From: Candidatus Krumholzibacteriia bacterium
Lineage (GTDB): Bacteria > Krumholzibacteriota > Krumholzibacteria > WVZY01 > JAKEHA01
Length of the DNA: 5,434 bases
Direction: 5' to 3'
NCBI GenBank assembly: GCA_029863355.1
Contig: JAOTVO010000191.1
Span: 1 to 5,434, forward strand
Shown here: positions 1-5,434 of the stretch, in pieces
Numbering within the stretch: the stretch's first letter is position 1
Layout: each line of letters opens with the position of its first letter
Notes under the pieces: model-generated
Databases searched by the model: none
Told to the model about the DNA's origin: nothing
The model's input: the letters and a program-made list of their open reading frames with translations, nothing else
Program-made: the position numbers and the translations under genes

Positions 1-2
1 GC

Positions 3-2060
3 TGGGAGGTCCGCCCCTGGCGGCGCGGGGACGGCGCGATCGGCGGCATCATCGTGTTCAGCGAGCGCGTCACCGAGAAGAAGCAGGCCAAGGAGCAGCT
101 GCTGCGTTCCGAGGCGCGCTACCGTTACCTCGTCGAGCATCTGCCCGACGCCATCACCGAGCTCGACCCCGAGGGGCACGTGCTCTTCACCACGCGCGAC
201 GTGCCCGGGTTCCGCCGCGAGCAGGTGATCGGCGCGCCCGTCCTCGACTTCATCCCGCCCGCCGACCGCCGCGTGTTCGAGGCGGCGCTGATGCGCGCCG
301 TGGCGCGGCGCGAGCCCCAGGACTTCAGCGCGCGCGCCGACGCCGAGGGCGGCCAGACCTGGTGGAATCACCGTGTGATCCCCGTCGTGGAGGACGGCGT
401 GGTGACGCGGCTCCTGGTGATCGCCACCGACGTCACGGCGCGCAAGCGCGCCGAGGATGCGCTGCGCGAGAGCGAGCGTCGCTACCGCCGCTTCTTCGAC
501 GAGGATCTCTCCGGCGATTTCATCGCCCGTCCCGACGGCACGCTGGTGGCGTGCAACCCCGCCTTCGCCCGGACCCTCGGTTTCGCGTCCGTGGACGAAG
601 CCCTCGCAGCCAACCTGCGCGACCTCTTCCCCTCCCCGGACGCGGCGCGGCGGGTCACGAAGGCGCTCTCGCGCCGCGGCAAGCTCGAGCACCTCGAGGC
701 CGAGATGCGGCGCCACGACGGCGCGCCCGTCCACGTGGTCGCCAACGTGGTGGGCACCTTCGACGACGACGGCCGCTTGCTCGAGATCCAGGGCTTCCTC
801 TTCGACGACTCCGCGCGCAAGAACCTCGAGGGGGAGCTGCGGCAGGCGCAGAAGCTGGAGGCGATCGGGCGGCTGACCGGCGGTGTGGCCCACGACTTCA
901 ACAACATCCTCACCTCCATCGCCGGCTACAACGAGCTGCTCCTGCAGCGCACCGAGCCCGGCACGCCGCTCCAGCGCTACGCGCGCGAGATCGGGCGCGC
1001 CGCCGAGCGCGCGGGCGACCTCACGCGCCGGCTGCTCGAGTTCGGCCGCAAACGCGACATCGAGCTCCGGCTCGTCGACCTCAACGCCGTCGTGCGCGAC
1101 ATGGAGGCCATGCTGCGGCGCACCATCGGAGAGAGCGTCGAGCTGGTCGTGACACTCGACGATTCACTGGGGCGCATCCAGTCCGACCCGGGCGTGATCG
1201 AGAACGCGCTCCTCAACCTCGCCCTCAACGCGCGCGACGCCATGCCCGACGGCGGCACGCTCACGATCGAGAGCCATCGCGCCGACGTCGACGGCGCCGC
1301 CGCCGTTACCGGCGTCGGGCCCGGGGCGCACGCCGCGCTCACCGTGCGAGACACCGGCGTGGGCATGGACAGCGACACGCAGTCGCGCGCCTTCGAGCCC
1401 TTCTTCACGACCAAGGAACCCGGCCGCGGCGTGGGGCTCGGACTCGCCACCGTGCGCGGCGCGCTGCGCCAGTGCGGCGGCCACATCCGCGTGATCAGCG
1501 AGCCCGGGAGCGGCGCCGCCTTCCATATGGTTTTCGAGATGGTGGATGCACCGGCGCACGCCGCCGTGCCCGGCGAGCGCCAGGTCGTGCTCGGCCCCGC
1601 CGATGGGACCGAGACCGTGCTCGTCGCCGAAGACGAGCCCGCCGTGCGCAAGCTCTTGCGGGAAGTGCTCGAAGCGAGGGGTTACCGCGTGCTCTACGCC
1701 GGCGACGGCCAGGAGGCCCTGCGCGTGGCCGACGGCCACCCCGGCCGCATCGACCTCCTCGTCACCGACCTCGTGATGCCCCACATGAATGGAAGGGAGC
1801 TCGCGCTGCGCCTGGGCGAGAGCCACGCTGGCCTCAAGGTGCTCTACATCTCCGGCTACATCGGAAAGTCCGCCGTGCGTATCGCCGAGCTCGGCCCCAA
1901 CGCCAGCTTCCTCTCCAAACCCTTCTCCCCCCAATCCCTCGCGCGCAAGGTCCGCCTCCTCCTCGACGCCGACAAGGCGCAGCCCCCGCGCTCCCTCGCG
2001 CAGATCGCCCGCCGCGTCGCCCGCCGCGCACCGGTCACGCCGCCGAAGCCGTCGGTTTAG
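3..2060 (+). CDS. Multi-PAS hybrid sensor histidine kinase with C-terminal receiver (5' partial)
   Basis: Sensor kinase that should autophosphorylate on a histidine and pass the phosphate to its own receiver; signal and downstream partner are unknown. Residues are numbered from the GTG at 54. The frame is open to the left edge, and the 17 codons before that GTG (WEVRPW...GAIGGII) are the end of a PAS/PAC fold, so the real start is off-window. Then come a PAS domain (about 21-135), a second PAS (about 141-258), a HisKA segment (about 264-330) with the H-box AHDFNNIL and phospho-acceptor His280, and a HATPase_c domain with N-box (Asn388, Asn392), G1 box DTGVGM (433-438), FEPFFTTK and GRGVGLGLA (457-465). 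The receiver (about 520-637) has acidic Glu526/Asp527, phospho-acceptor Asp572, Ser600 and Lys622. A short basic, proline-containing tail ends the protein. No membrane segment is visible in this portion. There is no DNA-binding output domain. The H-box style is that of NtrB-like PAS kinases. Family assignment is very secure; the specific role is not. Confidence 0.95.
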   Translation, partial: WEVRPWRRGDGAIGGIIVFSERVTEKKQAKEQLLRSEARYRYLVEHLPDAITELDPEGHVLFTTRDVPGFRREQVIGAPVLDFIPPADRRVFEAALMRAVARREPQDFSARADAEGGQTWWNHRVIPVVEDGVVTRLLVIATDVTARKRAEDALRESERRYRRFFDEDLSGDFIARPDGTLVACNPAFARTLGFASVDEALAANLRDLFPSPDAARRVTKALSRRGKLEHLEAEMRRHDGAPVHVVANVVGTFDDDGRLLEIQGFLFDDSARKNLEGELRQAQKLEAIGRLTGGVAHDFNNILTSIAGYNELLLQRTEPGTPLQRYAREIGRAAERAGDLTRRLLEFGRKRDIELRLVDLNAVVRDMEAMLRRTIGESVELVVTLDDSLGRIQSDPGVIENALLNLALNARDAMPDGGTLTIESHRADVDGAAAVTGVGPGAHAALTVRDTGVGMDSDTQSRAFEPFFTTKEPGRGVGLGLATVRGALRQCGGHIRVISEPGSGAAFHMVFEMVDAPAHAAVPGERQVVLGPADGTETVLVAEDEPAVRKLLREVLEARGYRVLYAGDGQEALRVADGHPGRIDLLVTDLVMPHMNGRELALRLGESHAGLKVLYISGYIGKSAVRIAELGPNASFLSKPFSPQSLARKVRLLLDADKAQPPRSLAQIARRVARRAPVTPPKPSV

Positions 2061-4177
2061 ATAGAGGCCTTCGCCGCACGCACGCGGATGCGCGCGTCCA
2101 GGACGCGGCAGTGTGCGCGCTCGGGGTGCACCATCACGGGGTTCATGTCGAGCTCTTCGATGCCGTCGATCGTCGTGACGAGGTGGGCGAGGCGCTGGAT
2201 GCACTCGACGATGAAGTCGATGTCCACGGGCACGTCGCCGCGCACGCCTTCGAGGAGGGGGTAGGACTTGATGCGGTGCACCATCTCGGCGGCGTCGATG
2301 TCGGTGACGGGCATGACGCGGAACACGACGTCGCGCAGGATCTCGACGTACTTGCCGCCCATGCCGAACATGAGCAGCGGTCCGAGGCGGGGGTCGCGCA
2401 CCACGCCGAGGATCACTTCCTTACCGGCGCTCGCCATCTCCTGCACGAGGAATCCGGTGACGGCGTCCCACGCGCCAGCGGCGCGGAGCTTCTTTTCCAT
2501 TTCCTTGCGCGCGGCGAGGAGCTCGTCGCGAGAGTCGATACCGACCACCACGCCGCCGATGTCGGACTTGTGCACGATGCCCTCCCCCACGACCTTGAGC
2601 ACGACGGGGTAGCCGGTCGCTTTGGCCGCGGCGGCGATGTCGCCGTCGGTTGCGACGGTGCGGTGCTTGCAAACGGGGAAGCCGAAGGCGTCGAGCACGT
2701 CGTAGGCGTCCGACGGCGCCAGGTAACCGCCGCCGACCTCTATCTTGGCGTCGATGATGGCGCGCGCGCGCTTGGCGTCGGCCTTGAACGTGCGCACCTT
2801 GCCGGCGGGCACGGCGCGCCACTCGCGGTGGCGGTTCATCTGGGCGGCCACGTTGGCAGCCGCTTCGGGAAACTTGTAGAAGGGCACGGCGTCGGGGATC
2901 TCGCGCGGGATCATCTCGTAGTAGCGCTCCTCGGCCATGAGCACGGAGAGCACCGGCTTGTCGTACGCGCGCCCGACGCGGGTGATGCGGCGCATCACCT
3001 CGATGGGCTCGATCATGAGGGGCGGCACGAAGATGGCGATGGCCAGGTCCACGCCGTCGTCGGCCAGGGCCAGGTCGAGGATCTTCTCGTACTCGTCGGG
3101 GCCGGCGCCGGCCACCATGTCCACGGGGTTGCGCACGCTCGCCTCGGGCGGGAGGTACCGGCGCATCGCTTCTTGCGTCTTGGGCGAGAGCTCGGCGGTG
3201 ACGAGGCCCTGCGCCTCCACGTTGTCGGCCGCCATGATGCCGGGGCCACCGGCGTTGGTGACGATGCACACGCGGTTGCCGCGCGGCACGGGCGCCCTGG
3301 CGAAGCCGGCCACGACGTCGATCATCTCTTCGATGGTCGAGACGCGCACCACGCCGGCCTGCTGCAGCAGCGCCTCGACGGCCACCTCCAGGCTGGCCAT
3401 CGCGCCGGTGTGCGAGGAGGCGGCGCGCGCGCCCGCTGCCGAGGTGCCCGACTTCACCACCACGATGGGCTTCTTCTTGGAGATGCGCTTGGAGAGCTCG
3501 AAGAAGCGCTGGGGCTCGCCGAACGACTCGAGGTAGAGCGCGATCACGTCGGTGTGGGGATCGTTCTCCCAGTACTCGAGCAGGTCGGGCGCGGAGACGT
3601 CCGCCTTGTTGCCCACGCTGGCGAAGTAGGACATGCCCAGGTTGAGCTTCTGCGCGGCCAGGAGGATGGCCACTCCCAGGGCACCGCTCTGGCTCATCAT
3701 GGCGAGGTTGCCCAAGGACGGCGCGGCGGGCGAGAAGGTGGCGTTCATCTGCACGTCCGGAATCGCCGCGATCACGCCCATGCAGTTGGGGCCGATGAGG
3801 CGCATCCCGTGCTTGCGAATCGCCGCCACGATCGCTTCCTCGCGCTTGATGCCCTCGCCGCCCACCTCGCGGAAGCCGGCGCTAATGATCACGAGCCCTT
3901 TCACGCCCTTGCGTCCGCAGTCTTCCACCGCCTGCATCACGTGCTCTTTGGGCACGATGATCACGGCCAGGTCGACCGCGTCGGGGATGCTGAGGACGGT
4001 CGGGTACGCCTTCACGCTATGAATGTTCTCGTAGCGCGGGTTGACGGGAAAGATCTTGCCGTTGAACTCGTAGTCGAAGAGGTTGCGCAGGATCTCGCGC
4101 CCGATGCTCCCCTTGCGCGTCGTCGCACCGATGATGGCGATGGAGCGGGGCTTGAAGATGGCGTCGAGCGAGTGCAC
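2057..4177 (-). CDS. Fused alpha-beta acyl-CoA synthetase (NDP-forming), acetate--CoA ligase (ADP-forming) family
   Basis: Catalyses acyl-CoA + NDP + Pi to acid + CoA + NTP, or the reverse, in the cytoplasm; acetyl-CoA is the commonest substrate but the true one cannot be read from sequence. The 706 residues match the usual length of single-chain alpha-beta forms. In order: a CoA-binding Rossmann domain (1-135, glycine-rich loop GATTRKGSIG at 17-26, GPNCMGV at 129-135); a succinyl-CoA ligase-like domain (about 153-290, MSQSGALG at 161-168, phospho-histidine motif SSHTGA with His256); a second ligase domain (about 300-455, NAGGPGIMAADN at 308-319); and an ATP-grasp domain (about 465-700) with VHKSDIGGV, whose His536 probably matches the second transiently phosphorylated histidine of the beta subunit, and ELDMNP (675-680) with likely metal ligands Asp677 and Asn679. 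There is no GNAT domain, so it is not a Pat-type protein acetyltransferase. The GTG start is chosen because a strong GAGGAGG lies 9 nt upstream and MHSLDAIFKPRSIAIIGA is a normal family N-terminus. An in-frame ATG at 4216 lacks a ribosome site. The open frame continuing to 4711 overlaps the phosphatase gene and is not coding there. Confidence 0.95.
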   Translation of the reverse strand: MHSLDAIFKPRSIAIIGATTRKGSIGREILRNLFDYEFNGKIFPVNPRYENIHSVKAYPTVLSIPDAVDLAVIIVPKEHVMQAVEDCGRKGVKGLVIISAGFREVGGEGIKREEAIVAAIRKHGMRLIGPNCMGVIAAIPDVQMNATFSPAAPSLGNLAMMSQSGALGVAILLAAQKLNLGMSYFASVGNKADVSAPDLLEYWENDPHTDVIALYLESFGEPQRFFELSKRISKKKPIVVVKSGTSAAGARAASSHTGAMASLEVAVEALLQQAGVVRVSTIEEMIDVVAGFARAPVPRGNRVCIVTNAGGPGIMAADNVEAQGLVTAELSPKTQEAMRRYLPPEASVRNPVDMVAGAGPDEYEKILDLALADDGVDLAIAIFVPPLMIEPIEVMRRITRVGRAYDKPVLSVLMAEERYYEMIPREIPDAVPFYKFPEAAANVAAQMNRHREWRAVPAGKVRTFKADAKRARAIIDAKIEVGGGYLAPSDAYDVLDAFGFPVCKHRTVATDGDIAAAAKATGYPVVLKVVGEGIVHKSDIGGVVVGIDSRDELLAARKEMEKKLRAAGAWDAVTGFLVQEMASAGKEVILGVVRDPRLGPLLMFGMGGKYVEILRDVVFRVMPVTDIDAAEMVHRIKSYPLLEGVRGDVPVDIDFIVECIQRLAHLVTTIDGIEELDMNPVMVHPERAHCRVLDARIRVRAAKASI

Positions 4178-4186
4178 GTCGGTAAT

Positions 4187-4193
4187 CCTCCTC
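4187..4193 (-). promoter_or_regulatory. Strong Shine-Dalgarno (GAGGAGG) for the acyl-CoA synthetase
   Basis: On the - strand GAGGAGG is followed by 9 nt (ATTACCGAC) and then GTG at 4177. This decides the start codon of the synthetase in favour of GTG over the in-frame ATG at 4216. Just upstream on the mRNA, CCUC could pair with the first GAGG through a 3-nt loop (4190-4200), but a 4-bp stem is too weak to claim regulation. Confidence 0.75.
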
Positions 4194-4230
4194 GTAGAGG
4201 CCCGACGATAGCACATCCGCGTAGAACGGC

Positions 4231-4677
4231 CTAGAGGCGGTCGGGGGAGGAGGGCGCGGTGAGACGGATCTCGTCGAGGAGCTCGCGCACGCGCGATCCG
4301 ATCTCGTCGCGCACGCGGCGGAACGTACCCGACGGGCCGCCCAGCGGGTCGTCGATGCGCCAGTCGAGGGCGCGGCCACGGAACTCCGGCGGCGCCATCT
4401 TGGCCGCCGGCCGCGGCGCCATGGACACGATCACGTCCATCCACTCGAGCGGCACCTGCTCCAGCCCCTTCGAGCGCTGGGCCGAGATGTCGATGGCGAT
4501 CTCGGCCATCATCTCGATGGATGCCTCGCTCACCACACCGGTGGGATGCGTCCCCGCGCTGTACGCTTCCACGAAGCCGTCGCCCCACACGCGCGCGAAG
4601 CCCTCGGCCATGGGCGAACGGCACATGTTGCCGATGCAGACGAAGAGAACGCGGGTCTTGCGGGCGGGTGGGTTCAT
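4231..4677 (-). CDS. Low-molecular-weight protein tyrosine phosphatase-like protein (arsenate reductase/LMW-PTP fold)
   Basis: Predicted cytoplasmic phosphatase acting through a cysteinyl-phosphate intermediate; substrate unknown. At 148 residues it has the normal family length. The P-loop VCIGNMCRSPMAEG carries nucleophile Cys14 and Arg20 (CX5R) plus neighbouring Cys19, which in LMW-PTPs can form a protective disulfide with the nucleophile. SAGTHPTG (40-47) and IDISAQRSKGL (62-72) are family-conserved segments, and Asp110 in WRIDDPLGG is the likely general acid. Cys14 and Cys19 are the only cysteines, so the second and third redox cysteines of thioredoxin-coupled ArsC enzymes are missing, which argues for a phosphatase rather than an arsenate reductase. 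The Wzb/Etp-type tyrosine kinase partner is not in the window. The ATG at 4677 is the only sensible start, since the P-loop begins 13 residues in, but no clear Shine-Dalgarno precedes it. It lies 50 nt after ubiE and 53 nt before the synthetase GTG on the same strand, so co-transcription is plausible. Confidence 0.88.
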   Translation of the reverse strand: MNPPARKTRVLFVCIGNMCRSPMAEGFARVWGDGFVEAYSAGTHPTGVVSEASIEMMAEIAIDISAQRSKGLEQVPLEWMDVIVSMAPRPAAKMAPPEFRGRALDWRIDDPLGGPSGTFRRVRDEIGSRVRELLDEIRLTAPSSPDRL

Positions 4678-4705
4678 GGGATTGAGGGTTGTACGCGCCG
4701 GACGT

Positions 4706-4722
4706 CAGCACGTTCCGTGCCA
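4706..4722 (-). other. Small hairpin just after the ubiE stop
   Basis: Five nt after the ubiE stop, the - strand RNA can fold a GCACG/CGUGC stem around a GAA loop, extended by two G-U pairs to about 7 bp. No U-tract follows, so it is not a convincing intrinsic terminator. It could protect or mark an mRNA end between ubiE and the phosphatase gene, or be chance in GC-rich DNA. Confidence 0.2.
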
Positions 4723-4727
4723 GCGAG

Positions 4728-5434
4728 TCACGCGAACGCGCCCCGGTAGATCCATGCCACGCCGCCGCTCAGGCGGCGTGCGCTGACTTCCCCCAGGCCC
4801 GCCGCGCGCATGTGCGCGCGCAGCTCGTCGTGGGAGAGGAAGTCCTCGATGGAGTCGGCGAGGTAGCGGTAGGCGGCGCGCGAACCGGAGATGGCGCCGC
4901 CCACGGCGGGCAGGACGCGGCCGAGGTAGACGCGGTAGGCGGCGAGGAAGGCGCCGCCGCGCGGCGGAAAGAACTCGAGGACGAGCAGGCGGCCGCCGGG
5001 ACGGAGCACGCGCGCCATCTCGGCCACGCCGGCGGCGTAGTCGGGCAGGTTGCGCAGGCCAAAGGCGATGGTGACGACGTCGAAGGACGCGTCCTCGAAG
5101 GGGAGCGCGAGCGCGTCGCCCTCCATGAGGGTGACGCGGCCGTCGAGGCGCGCGCGCGCGAGCTTCTCGCGCCCCACGGCGAGCATGCCCTCGGCGAGGT
5201 CCACGCCGGTTACCTCGCCCGCCTCGCTGTCCCGCGCGAAGGCGATGGCGACGTCGCCGGTGCCGGTGGCTACGTCGAGCACGCGCGCGCCGGGAGCTAC
5301 TTCCGCCGTACGCACGAGCGCGCGGCGCCAGGCGCGGTCGGCGTTGAAGCTCAGCACGTGGTTGAGCAAATCATAGCGGTGCGCGATGGTGGAGAACATG
5401 CGCGGCGCGCGGCGCTTGTCCTCGGCGGAGAGCG
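4728..5434 (-). CDS. ubiE: Demethylmenaquinone / 2-polyprenyl-6-methoxybenzoquinol C-methyltransferase, UbiE/MenG family (5' partial)
   Basis: SAM-dependent C-methyltransferase that methylates the quinone ring late in menaquinone (MenG) or ubiquinone (UbiE) synthesis; which quinone cannot be decided here. Residues are numbered from the ATG at 5399. The family N-terminus MFSTIAHRYDLLNHVLSF is followed by SAM motif I VLDVATGTGDVA (40-51), Asp67 in GVDLAEGML as the likely ribose-binding acid, EGDALALPF (93-101), the UbiE signature FGLRNLPD (113-120), RVLRPGGRLLVLEF (130-143) and the C-terminal signature YRYLADSIEDF. It ends normally in a TGA at 4728. The frame stays open to the right edge, and the upstream codons read SAEDKRRAPR directly before MFSTIA. 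Family members usually carry 10-20 residues before this point, and the ATG at 5399 has no ribosome site, so the true start is probably off-window. It is the first gene in the visible - strand row. Family identity is very secure. Confidence 0.95.
   Translation of the reverse strand, partial: LSAEDKRRAPRMFSTIAHRYDLLNHVLSFNADRAWRRALVRTAEVAPGARVLDVATGTGDVAIAFARDSEAGEVTGVDLAEGMLAVGREKLARARLDGRVTLMEGDALALPFEDASFDVVTIAFGLRNLPDYAAGVAEMARVLRPGGRLLVLEFFPPRGGAFLAAYRVYLGRVLPAVGGAISGSRAAYRYLADSIEDFLSHDELRAHMRAAGLGEVSARRLSGGVAWIYRGAFA

Noticed and set aside
1164..2204. A - strand open frame of 346 codons opposite the kinase
   Set aside because: Its triplets are in register with the kinase codons, so the same codon-bias effect explains it. 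The product shows no recognisable motif, and the kinase HATPase and receiver domains on the + strand are unmistakable.
362..4234. A + strand open frame of 1290 codons spanning the kinase and the whole antisense of the synthetase gene
   Set aside because: Over the synthetase its triplets line up exactly with the real - strand codons, so it is open only because that gene uses no TTA, CTA or TCA codons, as expected in GC-rich DNA. Its product is Arg/Ala/His-rich low-complexity sequence with no domain, and it crosses the junction between two secure genes.
4195..4238. Repeated TAGAGGC (4195-4201 and 4232-4238) around the phosphatase stop and synthetase leader
   Set aside because: Two 7-nt copies in GC-rich sequence are easily chance; there is no third copy, no palindrome and no link to a promoter.
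4178..4711. N-terminal extension of the synthetase beyond GTG 4177
   Set aside because: It overlaps the conserved phosphatase gene out of frame, is low-complexity, and ignores a strong ribosome site before GTG 4177.
4706..4722. Intrinsic terminator after ubiE
   Set aside because: The hairpin is short and has no run of T residues after it on the - strand, so it is listed only as a low-confidence hairpin.
4259..4786. A + strand open frame of 175 codons opposite the phosphatase gene and the end of ubiE
   Set aside because: It is antisense to two clearly coding genes, has a Ser/Arg-rich composition typical of shadow frames, and carries no motif.

Overview
The window is GC-rich throughout, densely packed bacterial DNA with four protein-coding genes and almost no intergenic space. 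The strong G/C bias at third codon positions, the PAS-rich hybrid histidine kinase and the fused NDP-forming acyl-CoA synthetase suggest a high-GC environmental bacterium. Myxococcota, Desulfobacterota, Rokubacteria or Gemmatimonadota would all fit, but nothing here settles the phylum. I saw no RNA gene, insertion sequence, CRISPR array, phage gene or long repeat.

Layout: positions 3-2060 on the + strand hold the 3' part of a multi-PAS hybrid sensor histidine kinase (PAS tail, PAS, PAS, HisKA, HATPase, receiver), whose true start lies to the left of the window. From 2057 to the right edge everything is on the - strand and reads right to left: a ubiE/menG-type quinone methyltransferase (4728 to beyond 5434, N-terminus cut by the window edge), a low-molecular-weight protein tyrosine phosphatase-like protein (4231-4677), and a fused alpha-beta acyl-CoA synthetase (NDP-forming), 706 residues from a GTG start at 4177 to 2057. 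The kinase and the synthetase converge, and their stop codons interlock within a 4-nt overlap, so there is no space for a terminator between them.

Function: the three - strand genes are separated by about 50 and 53 nt, so they may be co-transcribed, but they do not form a known pathway. UbiE acts in the last steps of menaquinone or ubiquinone synthesis. The synthetase interconverts an acyl-CoA and its acid while making or using ATP (or GTP), through phospho-histidine intermediates. The phosphatase has the complete CX5R loop but none of the extra cysteines of thioredoxin-coupled arsenate reductases. The kinase probably senses a soluble or intracellular cue through its PAS domains; its target is not visible.

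I do not see a clearly new biological system. The points most worth a second look are the interlocked convergent stop codons, the phosphatase lying next to an enzyme that works through phospho-histidine, the start-site corrections, and the two genes cut by the window edges.
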